Below, in pieces: positions 28,254 through 36,932 of a stretch of 64,000 nucleotides of DNA. The translations under genes were made by a program, and so were the position numbers. Each line of letters begins with the position of its first letter. Position 1 is the first letter of the stretch. The stretch is taken from positions 38,631-102,630 of the forward strand of contig JAFVAY010000005.1 in NCBI GenBank assembly GCA_017480325.1, written 5' to 3'. This DNA comes from Clostridiales bacterium (GTDB taxonomy: Bacteria > Bacillota > Clostridia > Saccharofermentanales > Saccharofermentanaceae). The notes below the pieces were generated by a model. The model had not been told where the DNA came from. It worked only from the letters and a program-made list of their open reading frames with translations, and ran no database searches.

Positions 28254-29333
28254 ATGTCAGTCAAGGTTAGTATAGTAGGCAGTACCGGATATGTCGGAGC
28301 CGAACTGGTACACGGCTTCTCGGGACACCCGGAAGTCGAATTAAAATATCTTACGTCAGAGACTTTTAAGGAAAAGAAATTCTCCGATGTATATCCGGTC
28401 TTCAGAGGCATATGCGACAACACTTTAGTCAGCACCTCTGATGTACCCTATAAGACCATAGCCCAAGAGAGCGATCTGGTTATCACCGCTCTTCCTCACG
28501 GAGTATCGTCTAAGGTAGTCCCCGAGCTTCTGGAAGCGGGGTGCCGTGTTATAGATCACAGCGGCGACTTCCGATACAAGGATGTTGCCACCTACGAGAG
28601 ATCCTACAAGCTGACTCATCCGGACCCGGAGCTTCTTAAGGAAGCCGTTTACGGTCTGCCCGAGCTTTACCGCGAACAGCTCAAGACTGCAAGACTCGTC
28701 GCAAACCCGGGCTGCTATCCCACCTGCTCGATCATTGCTCTGACTCCATTTCTTAAGAGCAACCCGATCCTGATCCACAGACAGGACATCATTATCGATG
28801 CAGTCTCGGGAGTTACGGGAGCAGGGAGGAAAGAGAATCTGGAGTACTCCTTCTGTGAACTTGACGAGAGCTTCAAGCCTTACGGTGTAACAGGTCATAG
28901 ACACAGCACGGAGATCAACGAACAGCTGTCCTTCATAAGCGGTGACGATAACGGCAAAGCAGTAAAGGCTGCCTTCACCCCTCACCTCGCCCCCTTTAAG
29001 AGAGGCATGCTCGCGACAGTTTATGCGAAGCCTACGAAGTTTTTCGAAGATTTAAGCACAGACGGTATCGTCGATTATCTCACTAGCTTCTATAAGGACG
29101 AGACCTTTGTCCGCGTGCTCCCCAAGGGAGTTCTCCCTGACGTAAAGAATGTGAACGGCAGTAACTACATCGATATCACTGGCGTTTACGATGAGGACAC
29201 AGGGCTGATCAAGCTTTTCTCGGCACAGGACAACCTGGGCAAGGGCGCTGCGCTTCAGGCAATACAGACATTTAACGTGATGTTCGGCTTCCCGGAGGAC
29301 ACGGGGCTTAAAACATTATCAAGAGGAGTATAA
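28254..29333 (+). CDS. argC: N-acetyl-gamma-glutamyl-phosphate reductase
   Basis: A 359-residue ArgC, third step of arginine biosynthesis. It has the NADPH-binding start [15 protein letters not shown], the catalytic cysteine in NPGCYPT, and [12 protein letters not shown]. First gene of argC-argB-argD-argF-GNAT, under an ARG-box promoter. A GGAG about 12 bases upstream serves as ribosome binding site. Confidence 0.96.
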   Translation: MSVKVSIVGSTGYVGAELVHGFSGHPEVELKYLTSETFKEKKFSDVYPVFRGICDNTLVSTSDVPYKTIAQESDLVITALPHGVSSKVVPELLEAGCRVIDHSGDFRYKDVATYERSYKLTHPDPELLKEAVYGLPELYREQLKTARLVANPGCYPTCSIIALTPFLKSNPILIHRQDIIIDAVSGVTGAGRKENLEYSFCELDESFKPYGVTGHRHSTEINEQLSFISGDDNGKAVKAAFTPHLAPFKRGMLATVYAKPTKFFEDLSTDGIVDYLTSFYKDETFVRVLPKGVLPDVKNVNGSNYIDITGVYDEDTGLIKLFSAQDNLGKGAALQAIQTFNVMFGFPEDTGLKTLSRGV

Positions 29334-29334
29334 G

Positions 29335-30267
29335 ATGGCAGATCAGAAGGAAATGCCCGTAGTATCGGGCGAGATGCAGACAAAGATAGACAGGGCTTCG
29401 ATCCTCATTGAGGCTCTCCCCTACATAAGAAAGCTCAGAGGACAGACCATAGTTATCAAGTATGGTGGCAATGCCATGGTCAATGAAGAGCTTAAGCAGT
29501 CCGTTATGGATGACATAACTCTCCTTAAGTATATAGGCATCAACCCTATCGTCGTACACGGTGGCGGACCCGATATAAGCGGGATGCTTAGGGAGGTTAA
29601 TGTAGAGTCGCATTTCGTGAACGGATTAAGATACACCGACGAGAAGACTATGGGCATAGCACAGATGGTGCTCATCGGTAAGACCAACAAGGAGATAGTC
29701 TCTGCCCTGAATCTCAAGGGTGCGAAGGCCGTAGGTATCTGCGGTATCGACGGCAACCTCATCGAAGCGGAGAAGCTGACCAAGGACGGCGACGGCAACG
29801 ATATCGACGTAGGCTACGTGGGCAAGATAACGAAGATCAACACCCGCGTTCTCGAGATGCTTGCTAATGATGAGTATATCCCCGTCATCGCACCTATCGG
29901 TGTCGGCAAGGACGGTCAAAGCTACAACATCAACGCAGATACAGTCGCTGCCGAGGTCGCAGTAGCATTAAAGGCAAGCAAGCTCATCACTCTCACAGAC
30001 GTAAGAGGCGTCCTTAAGGATAACGAGGACGGAACTAAGTCGCTTATAGGACAGCTCGACATCCCCTCCATTAAGGAGTGCAAGGATCAGGGCATCATCA
30101 CCGGCGGCATGATTCCAAAGGTCGAGGGCTGTCTTGATACAGTGGTAAGAGGAGTTCAGAGAGCTCACATCATCGACGGAAGAATACCTCACAGCATCAT
30201 CCTCGAGATGTTTACCAAGAGAGGTATCGGTACCATGATCGTCAAGGACAAACGAGAGATAAAGTAA
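29335..30267 (+). CDS. argB: Acetylglutamate kinase
   Basis: A 310-residue ArgB that phosphorylates N-acetylglutamate. It has the lysine loop VIKYGGNAM, the glycine-rich [13 protein letters not shown] and the C-terminal [11 protein letters not shown]. It begins one base after the argC stop, with AGAGGAG at the end of argC as ribosome binding site. The N-terminal arm before the kinase core is of the length seen in arginine-inhibited enzymes, but feedback inhibition is not certain from this. Confidence 0.96.
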   Translation: MADQKEMPVVSGEMQTKIDRASILIEALPYIRKLRGQTIVIKYGGNAMVNEELKQSVMDDITLLKYIGINPIVVHGGGPDISGMLREVNVESHFVNGLRYTDEKTMGIAQMVLIGKTNKEIVSALNLKGAKAVGICGIDGNLIEAEKLTKDGDGNDIDVGYVGKITKINTRVLEMLANDEYIPVIAPIGVGKDGQSYNINADTVAAEVAVALKASKLITLTDVRGVLKDNEDGTKSLIGQLDIPSIKECKDQGIITGGMIPKVEGCLDTVVRGVQRAHIIDGRIPHSIILEMFTKRGIGTMIVKDKREIK

Positions 30268-30277
30268 GGAGCATATA

Positions 30278-31498
30278 ATGGGAATAGAGAATGACTTCGA
30301 GCTGACCAAGCTCTACGATACAAAATACGTACTTAACGTATTTAACCCTCTGCCGATCGCTTTCACCAAGGGAAGCGGTGTCTGGCTCACGGGAACCGAC
30401 GGCAGAAAGTATATGGACATGATCGGCGGTATCGCCGTCAATTCCTTAGGTCACGGCAACAAGGAGCTGACGAAGGCCATAAGCGATCAGGCATCTAAGC
30501 TTATTCACTGCTGTAATTACTACCTGATCCCCCAGAAGTCCGAGCTCGCCTTCAGGCTCTGCAGCAACAGCTTCGCCGACAAGGTATTCTTCTGCAACTC
30601 CGGCGCAGAAGCCAATGAGGCAGCCATAAAGATCGCGAGAAGCTACTTCTACTATCAGGGTCACCCTGAGAAAAACGAGATCATTACGGCTAACATGAGT
30701 TTCCACGGAAGGACAATGGCCACTATTGCCGCCACAGGTCAGGAGAAGTTCAGAACGCCTTTCGAGCCTTCTGTCCCCGGGTTCAAGTACGTGGACTTTA
30801 ACGACTTCGAGGCTCTCGAGACTTCTGTCGACGATAAGACCTGCGCCGTCATGCTGGAGCTTATTCAGGGGGAGAGCGGTGTACATCCTGCCGACAAGGT
30901 CTACGTTAAAAAGGTAAGAGACCTCTGCTATAGGAGAGGAATACTCCTCATCATAGATGAGGTTCAGACCGGTGTGGGTAGAACAGGCAGACTGTTCTGC
31001 TACGAGAATTACGAGATCAAGCCCGATATCATGACTCTCGCCAAGGGACTTGCCGGTGGCGTTCCCATCGGAGCAATGCTCTGCACCAATGAGGTGGCAA
31101 CCGGTATGAAGCCAGGCGACCACGGCTCTACCTTCGGCGGTAATCCATTGGCATGCGCCGCAGCTAACTGCGTTCTGGATCAGATAACCTCTGCAGACAA
31201 GGGCATCCTTGCGAATGTCAATGCAGTAAGCTCATATCTGTTCGAGAAGCTTAACGAGCTGTCGGTCAAGACCGGAAAGATCAAACAGGTAAGGGGCATG
31301 GGGCTTCTAATCGGTATCGAGTTTGACGATTCTATCCAGGCAGCGGGAATGAAGCAGCTTCTTATGCAGGACGGCTTCCTGGTAAGCTCTATCGGAGCAT
31401 CAACCATAAGAATCGCACCTCCCCTTATAATCACACAGAGGGAAGCGGCAATGTTTATAACCGAATTAGGAAAGATCCTTAAGGGCAAGAGAAAGTGA
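30278..31498 (+). CDS. argD: Acetylornithine aminotransferase
   Basis: A 406-residue class III PLP aminotransferase. The PLP-binding region has CNSGAEANEAAIKIAR, DEVQTGVGRTG and the Schiff-base lysine in LAKGLAGGVPIGA. It converts N-acetylglutamate semialdehyde to N-acetylornithine. It lies ten bases after argB with AAGGAG upstream. Position in an arg operon favours argD over ornithine or GABA aminotransferases. Confidence 0.95.
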   Translation: MGIENDFELTKLYDTKYVLNVFNPLPIAFTKGSGVWLTGTDGRKYMDMIGGIAVNSLGHGNKELTKAISDQASKLIHCCNYYLIPQKSELAFRLCSNSFADKVFFCNSGAEANEAAIKIARSYFYYQGHPEKNEIITANMSFHGRTMATIAATGQEKFRTPFEPSVPGFKYVDFNDFEALETSVDDKTCAVMLELIQGESGVHPADKVYVKKVRDLCYRRGILLIIDEVQTGVGRTGRLFCYENYEIKPDIMTLAKGLAGGVPIGAMLCTNEVATGMKPGDHGSTFGGNPLACAAANCVLDQITSADKGILANVNAVSSYLFEKLNELSVKTGKIKQVRGMGLLIGIEFDDSIQAAGMKQLLMQDGFLVSSIGASTIRIAPPLIITQREAAMFITELGKILKGKRK

Positions 31499-31505
31499 GG
31501 AACCC

Positions 31506-32432
31506 ATGAAACACTATATAGATTTTCACGAGGACGTAGGAATAGAGGAGCTCGATTATCTTCTTGATATCGCAGCCGACATGAAAGCCAAGGTCAAGAC
31601 CGGGATCGAGCACCATTACCTTAACGGCAAGACGCTGGCCATGATCTTCACGAAGTCCTCTACAAGGACCCGTGTTTCCTTCGAGGTTGGAATGTACCAG
31701 CTGGGTGGCTCTGCACTTTTCTTAAGCTCCGATGATATTCAGATCGGAAGAGGTGAGCCAATAAGTGATACCGCCAAGGTCCTGTCCGGCATGGTAGACG
31801 GGATCATGATCAGGACCTTCGCTCATCAGGATGTGGTGGATCTTGCCAAGTACGGATCAATTCCTGTTATCAACGGCCTTACGGATGACCAGCACCCGAC
31901 ACAGATGCTGGCCGATCTTCTTACTATTAAGGAGCATTACGGTGTGCTTAAGGGGCTGAAGCTCGCTTATATTGGAGATGGTAATAACGTGGCCAACTCC
32001 CTTCTGCAGGCATGTGCCAAGGCGGGCATGGATATCGCCGTTGCGTCCCCTAAGACTCACACCTGCCCTGATAAATATGTTCAGCAGGCTTTGACCGATG
32101 CCAAGATCACCGGCTCGAAGGTCCTCACGACAGAAGACCCTTACGAGGCCGCCAAGGATGCCGACGTGCTTTATGCCGACACCTGGGTATCAATGGGTCA
32201 GGAGGATGAGAAGGCCGAGAGAATCAAGATCTTCAAGGACTACCAGATCAATTCAGACCTTATGGCAACTGCAAATAAGGATGCCGTCTTCCTCCACTGC
32301 CTGCCGGCCTACAGAGGCTATGAGGTTACAGAGGATATTATCGACGGTCCTAAGAGCCTGGTATTCCAGGAAGCCGAGAACAGACTTCACGCTCATAAGG
32401 CCATACTTGTAAATTGCTTCCTTAACTCGTAA
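31506..32432 (+). CDS. argF: Ornithine carbamoyltransferase
   Basis: A 308-residue OTCase that makes citrulline from ornithine and carbamoyl phosphate. The carbamoyl-phosphate motif STRTRVSFEVGMYQLGG, the HPTQMLADL motif and the ornithine motif HCLPAYRG are all present. It follows argD after seven bases. Biosynthetic context supports the anabolic enzyme. Confidence 0.96.
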   Translation: MKHYIDFHEDVGIEELDYLLDIAADMKAKVKTGIEHHYLNGKTLAMIFTKSSTRTRVSFEVGMYQLGGSALFLSSDDIQIGRGEPISDTAKVLSGMVDGIMIRTFAHQDVVDLAKYGSIPVINGLTDDQHPTQMLADLLTIKEHYGVLKGLKLAYIGDGNNVANSLLQACAKAGMDIAVASPKTHTCPDKYVQQALTDAKITGSKVLTTEDPYEAAKDADVLYADTWVSMGQEDEKAERIKIFKDYQINSDLMATANKDAVFLHCLPAYRGYEVTEDIIDGPKSLVFQEAENRLHAHKAILVNCFLNS

Positions 32433-32441
32433 AGTAGACGC

Positions 32442-33011
32442 ATGGATATCAACTTAGACGAGATCGTAATAAGAGAAGCCGTACCGGAGGAAGCTAAGAG
32501 GATACGGGAGCTTATCCGTGAAGCGATGGAGTTCTACAGACGCGCCTCAGGCATCAATTCAGATGTGCTGGAATCGCTGACGGAGAGCGTGGATTCTGTT
32601 CGCGAGAGAATCAGAAGACACCACTGCCTTGTAGCGATCCTGGGCGAAAAGCCCATCGGCACTATCACGGTGAGCTACTGCGACAATCCCATGAAGTACA
32701 GCTTCTCAGTCCAGACCGCAAGGACCTTAAGAGAATATAGGGACTGCGCTTATATATCGCGTTTCGCAGTCGAGGAGGAGTACCGTGATACCGGGCTGGG
32801 CGTAGCACTCATGAATGAAGCTCTCAGGATCCCTGTATCCACACGATCCGGTCTGGTACTGCTTCACACTGCCATATCCAACATCAAGATGAGAGACTTC
32901 TACATCAACAGAGGCTTTATGATCCTCGACAGCGAAGACTCCAGAGGCTACGAGCGCGGCCTCTTCGCCTACATGTCAGATCAGAACAGAAGAGATGATC
33001 TGACGGCGTGA
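32442..33011 (+). CDS. GNAT-family N-acetyltransferase, last gene of the arg operon
   Basis: A 189-residue GNAT protein. The acetyl-CoA binding core shows AYISRFAVEEEYRDTGLGVA followed by the alpha helix LMNEALR and the C-terminal FYINRGFMIL strand. It starts nine bases after argF, so it is co-transcribed with the arginine genes. The operon has no argJ, argA or argE, so this enzyme may be a short N-acetylglutamate synthase; it may equally be an unrelated acetyltransferase. The GNAT fold is clear, the substrate is not. Confidence 0.75.
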   Translation: MDINLDEIVIREAVPEEAKRIRELIREAMEFYRRASGINSDVLESLTESVDSVRERIRRHHCLVAILGEKPIGTITVSYCDNPMKYSFSVQTARTLREYRDCAYISRFAVEEEYRDTGLGVALMNEALRIPVSTRSGLVLLHTAISNIKMRDFYINRGFMILDSEDSRGYERGLFAYMSDQNRRDDLTA

Positions 33012-33110
33012 GAACCCGCTATGCCCCGCATTACTGAGATTACGAATTCAAACATGGTACATAATTAGCTCCTCACGTTTCCCTTGGGAATAGCATAGAA
33101 CTATATGTCG

Positions 33111-33223
33111 TGTATGGATTTTGGTATTCGTAATCGTGAAATACATACATAAGGTCATACATACGGGCATTTTTATGTCATTGTGTATGGAATTTTTAAA
33201 ATTACATACCTGAATACATACAT
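33111..33223. repeat. 73-bp imperfect direct repeat with TGTATGG and ATACATACAT
   Basis: TGTATGG at 33111-33117 and 33184-33190 is each followed, after exactly 23 unrelated bases, by ATACATACAT (33141-33150 and 33214-33223). The offset is 73 bases. It lies in the convergent gap between the arg operon and ispE. Further ATACATAC words occur at 33157 and 33205. Confidence 0.7.
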
Positions 33224-33246
33224 CCCTTGTCTGCCAAGATCAGCTT

Positions 33247-33409
33247 TGTATCTGATAGTGTTTTTTTCTTGAATTTAGTAAGGTTTTTTCGTTCCTGCAT
33301 GTATCCTAGACACCATATCGGACAAGTAGATACACAAAACCGTTGAAAATATGTATCCAACGGTCTAATCTGCCTTGTAAGATACATAAACTGTTTGAAA
33401 ATCTGTATC
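33247..33409. repeat. Phased array of GATACA/TGTATC half-sites, period 52-53 bp
   Basis: TGTATC occurs at 33247, 33300, 33352 and 33404 (steps 53, 52, 52). The last two are partnered by GATACA at 33329 and 33381, 17 bases before, giving two 29-bp units with inverted ends. The first two lack a clear left half. The intervening sequence differs except for a shared GAAAAT. The whole gap 33012-33510 holds no gene I can support. Confidence 0.75.
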
Positions 33410-33510
33410 TAATGATCGATTTATCACTGTTTGATAAAAAATTTGAAAAATAGAATTACAGCTACTATGACCGAAAGACGTACCAAATAATAGGCACGTA
33501 GTCACCATAC

Positions 33511-34437
33511 TTAAATAGTAACTGATGATATGATCAGACATTCTGCAGTTACAGGATTATTTTTAAGTTTCTCAACAGCCTTTTCGCAGGATTGTTCGTC
33601 CTTGAAGATGCCAAACACGCAGCTGCCGGAGCCCGTCATAGCGGTGTATACCGAACCGGTCTCGGCAACGGCTTCTATCAAGTCGGCAATTACCGGCGCG
33701 ATCTTTATTGCCGGCTCCTGCAAGTCATTAGTAAGCTCAGGAAGTGCCGCCTTGATGCGTTCGAGAGGGCTTTTCTTCTCATCTCCGAATATCTCATTGA
33801 TACGCTCCTTATAACCTTCTTCATCAAAGCAGGCAGGAGACTTATCGGACAGCTCATAGCATTCTTTTGTTCCTACTCCGACGGAAGGCTTAACAAGAAT
33901 GAGATTCAAGCCTGACAGCTCAGGGAGCTCTGTTACTATCTCTCCAATCCCCTCGCATATGCAGGTTCCTCCTTTAAGGAAGAACGGTACATCTGCTCCG
34001 AGACGGCTGCTTACTTCGACTAACGCTTCTTCACTTAACGGATTTCCGAAGTGCTGCTGCAAGATCATCAGCACGGCCGCCGCATCTGAGCTTCCGCCTC
34101 CAAGCCCAGCCTGGGAAGGCGTCTTCTTCACCTCTCTTATCTTAGTGAAAGGAAATTCTTCCGCGAGCCTTCCTTCCGCCCTGAGCTTCTTATCGTAGGC
34201 ATCATAGAAGGCCTTAGCCGCCTTATAGCCCAAATCCTTCTCCGGCTCGATATCAACGTCGGAATCGATCTCGATCCCGAAGGCGCGGTCGTCATCTATC
34301 TCAACCGTTATCTCATCCCCGATACCTATCTCCTGCATGAGCATATAAAGCCTGTGGTAACCGTTATCGTATTTGCCGCAGCACCTTAGGAAAAGGTTTA
34401 TCTTAGCAAATGCTGTTGTGTCGTATGAGGTCTTCAA
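33511..34437 (-). CDS. ispE: 4-diphosphocytidyl-2-C-methyl-D-erythritol kinase
   Basis: A 308-residue GHMP kinase of the non-mevalonate isoprenoid pathway. It has AFAKINLFLRCCGKYDNGYH at the N-terminus and the ATP-binding glycine loop PSQAGLGGGSSDAAA. Translation appears to begin at TTG (34437), 13 bases after the preceding gene; the ribosome binding site is weak and no better start exists before the conserved AKINL block. Length is normal. Confidence 0.92.
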   Translation of the reverse strand: MKTSYDTTAFAKINLFLRCCGKYDNGYHRLYMLMQEIGIGDEITVEIDDDRAFGIEIDSDVDIEPEKDLGYKAAKAFYDAYDKKLRAEGRLAEEFPFTKIREVKKTPSQAGLGGGSSDAAAVLMILQQHFGNPLSEEALVEVSSRLGADVPFFLKGGTCICEGIGEIVTELPELSGLNLILVKPSVGVGTKECYELSDKSPACFDEEGYKERINEIFGDEKKSPLERIKAALPELTNDLQEPAIKIAPVIADLIEAVAETGSVYTAMTGSGSCVFGIFKDEQSCEKAVEKLKNNPVTAECLIISSVTI

Positions 34438-34450
34438 TTTAAAGCTCGAA

Positions 34451-34963
34451 TCAGAACGGTGTCAGCTCGAATCTCATAGGAGCATAATTGCCTTCCGTAA
34501 CATATGGGAAGGTACTGTCGGAAGAGTCGTATCTCATGTACTTCGACTGTGTCTCAGATCCGTACCATGAGTCTACCCGCAGGACATCGCCGTTACAAAG
34601 ATAGATATAATATCCTTCGCCACCGCTCAAAAGGTCATATTCACCCAGGTCATAGTGATAGACGATAACATCCGTGAACTTTGTCGCACCTGACGGCTCG
34701 ATAATACCGATAAGAAGCTCCTCTGCACCGTCTCCGTCAAGATCTTTGAGAAGGTATCCGAACTTAATTGCGGGATTCCTCTGTTCATTACTTACATTGA
34801 GATGACGCTCCGGGTCTATATTAGACCAATTGTTATTGAAGCCGTCCTGATAATAAGCGATCGCATCCTCATACCAGCCCTTTGGCACATGACGCTTCAG
34901 GCAACCGGTAAAGGATGCAGTCATACCAACAACCGCCAACAAAACTGCTACAAATCTTCTCAT
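34451..34963 (-). CDS. Putative lipoprotein with an aspartate-rich repeat-like motif
   Basis: A 170-residue exported protein. The N-terminus (MRRFVAVLLAVVGMTASFTGC) in parts has a charged start, a hydrophobic core and a cysteine at residue 21 that could be a lipidation site, though the residue at -3 is not ideal. The mature part contains DLDGDGAEELLIGI, a calcium-binding FG-GAP/VCBS-like pattern. Specific function is unknown. GGGGG precedes the ATG. It lies between the ABC exporter and ispE. Confidence 0.6.
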   Translation of the reverse strand: MRRFVAVLLAVVGMTASFTGCLKRHVPKGWYEDAIAYYQDGFNNNWSNIDPERHLNVSNEQRNPAIKFGYLLKDLDGDGAEELLIGIIEPSGATKFTDVIVYHYDLGEYDLLSGGEGYYIYLCNGDVLRVDSWYGSETQSKYMRYDSSDSTFPYVTEGNYAPMRFELTPF

Positions 34964-34994
34964 TTTCTATCCCCCAAAAATAAAAACTAAAAAG

Positions 34995-36932
34995 TTACTC
35001 TAACTCGAACGCTCCTGTATAAAGCTGATAATACGTGCCCTTCTGAGCGATAAGTGCCTCGTGGGTGCCGCGCTCAATAATCTTACCGTGGTCGAGCACC
35101 ATAATCACATCGGAATCCATAACAGTCGAGAGACGATGTGCGATAACAAATACCGTACGTCCCTCCATGAGCTTATCCATGCCCTTCTGTACGATGGACT
35201 CGGTACGTGTATCGATAGAAGATGTCGCCTCGTCAAGGATCATTACCGGCGGATCCGCAACTGCCGCACGAGCGATGGCAATAAGCTGACGCTGCCCCTG
35301 TGACAGATTGGCTCCGTTATTCGTAAGAAGCGTATCGTAACCCTTGGGAAGCCTCGTGATAAAATCATCGGCACCCGCGAGCTTAGCGGCTTCCTTACAC
35401 TCTTCATCCGTGGCGCTTAAGCGGCCGTACCTGATGTTATCCATAACCGTTCCGGTAAACAGGTTCGTCTCCTGAAGAACGAGGCCCAAGGACTTTCTAA
35501 GATCTCTCTTCTTGATCTTGTTCACGTTGATTCCGTCGTATCTGATCTTGCCGTCGGCGATGTCATAGAAGCGGTTAATGAGGTTGGTGATCGTGGTCTT
35601 ACCTGCACCGGTAGCACCTACGAAGGCCACCTGCTGTCCCGGCTTAGCGAAAACACTTACATCATGAAGAACATCGTGTCCTTCTTCGTATGCAAAGTCC
35701 ACATTCACCATCTCCACATCACCTTCAAGAAGCTTGTAGGTAACGGTTCCGTCAACCTGGTGAGGATGCTTCCAAGCCCACTTGCCTGTTCGCTCATCAG
35801 TCTCTGTGATATTGCCCTCTTCATCGACCTTGCAGTTAACCAAGGCAACATAGCCGTCATCGGTCTCCGGTGTCTCATCAATAAGCGAGAACACTCTCTG
35901 AGCACCTGCACCTGCCATAACGATGGAGTTGATCTGCATCGTGAGCTGGTTGATATTACCCGTAAACTGCTTCGCCATATTAAGGAACGGAACCAATATG
36001 GAGATATCGAAGACCATTCCGGACAAAGAAAGACTCGGAGCCTTGAGAAGGATAAGTATTCCTCCTGTCAGCGCAAGCAGGACATAGAGTATATTACCGA
36101 TGTTGTTAATGATCGGTCCCAGGATATTGGCATAGGCGTTGGCTCTCCAAGAATCCTCATATAGACCGTTGTTGATAGCCTCGAATTCAGAGAGAGCCTT
36201 CTCTTCGTGATTAAACACCTTGACCACCTTCTGCCCGGTGACCATCTCCTGTATATAACCCTCTGTCTCACCTACCGCTTTCTGCTGTCTGACGAAGTAC
36301 TTGGCAGAACCGCCTCCGACTACCTTCGTCAGGAAAAACATGGCAACTACTCCGAGAAGAAGGACCAGCGTCATCCAGATGCTGTAGTAAAGCATTATGA
36401 AGAACACCCCGACCACTATGGTCCCGCATCTTATAAGTGACGGGAAAGCCTGAGATACAAGCTGTCTCAGAGTATCGATATCATTGGTATAGTGGGACAT
36501 GATATCGCCGTGCTTATGTGTATCAAAGTACTTGATAGGCAGGCGCTGCATGCCTCCGAACATGGTCTTACGAAGCTTGTCGAGGTAGCCTTGGGTCATG
36601 ACCGCCATGATCTGAGTCTCGAAGACGGAAAGAATAAGCGCCAGTACATAGAGCACCAGGAGGATAGTGAGGTATCCCATGACCTGAGGCTTAGCGGACG
36701 CCCAGTCGCCTGTGTCTACCCACTCCTCGATCACTTTAATTACCTTCTGTGTAAATATCGGGGGGATTGCTGCTACCGCCGCTGAGAAAAGAACGCAGAA
36801 TACCGCCACGGGTCCCATAACAGGATAGAACCCGAAGAACATCTTCAAGGCTCTCTTAAGCCCTGAGAATCCCTTCTGATAGCCTTCCTTACCCTGGCCT
36901 AATCCTGCACCGGCACCGGCTCTTGGCGGCAT
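34995..36932 (-). CDS. ABC exporter half-transporter, catalytic-site subunit
   Basis: A 645-residue fusion of a six-helix membrane domain (about 45-340) and an ATPase domain. Walker A is GATGAGKTT, the signature reads LSQGQRQ and Walker B ends MILDEATSSID, with the catalytic glutamate present. An N-terminal Gly/Ala-rich arm precedes the first helix. Its ATG overlaps the stop of the neighbouring half-transporter by one base (TAATG), so the two form a heterodimer of the BmrC/BmrD or TM287/288 type. Substrate is unknown; such pairs export drugs, peptides or lipids. Confidence 0.9.
   Translation of the reverse strand: MPPRAGAGAGLGQGKEGYQKGFSGLKRALKMFFGFYPVMGPVAVFCVLFSAAVAAIPPIFTQKVIKVIEEWVDTGDWASAKPQVMGYLTILLVLYVLALILSVFETQIMAVMTQGYLDKLRKTMFGGMQRLPIKYFDTHKHGDIMSHYTNDIDTLRQLVSQAFPSLIRCGTIVVGVFFIMLYYSIWMTLVLLLGVVAMFFLTKVVGGGSAKYFVRQQKAVGETEGYIQEMVTGQKVVKVFNHEEKALSEFEAINNGLYEDSWRANAYANILGPIINNIGNILYVLLALTGGILILLKAPSLSLSGMVFDISILVPFLNMAKQFTGNINQLTMQINSIVMAGAGAQRVFSLIDETPETDDGYVALVNCKVDEEGNITETDERTGKWAWKHPHQVDGTVTYKLLEGDVEMVNVDFAYEEGHDVLHDVSVFAKPGQQVAFVGATGAGKTTITNLINRFYDIADGKIRYDGINVNKIKKRDLRKSLGLVLQETNLFTGTVMDNIRYGRLSATDEECKEAAKLAGADDFITRLPKGYDTLLTNNGANLSQGQRQLIAIARAAVADPPVMILDEATSSIDTRTESIVQKGMDKLMEGRTVFVIAHRLSTVMDSDVIMVLDHGKIIERGTHEALIAQKGTYYQLYTGAFELE

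Noticed and set aside
33202..33387. A 61-codon minus-strand reading frame in the arg-ispE gap
   Set aside because: It lies across the repeat array, has no ribosome binding site and no protein-like composition.
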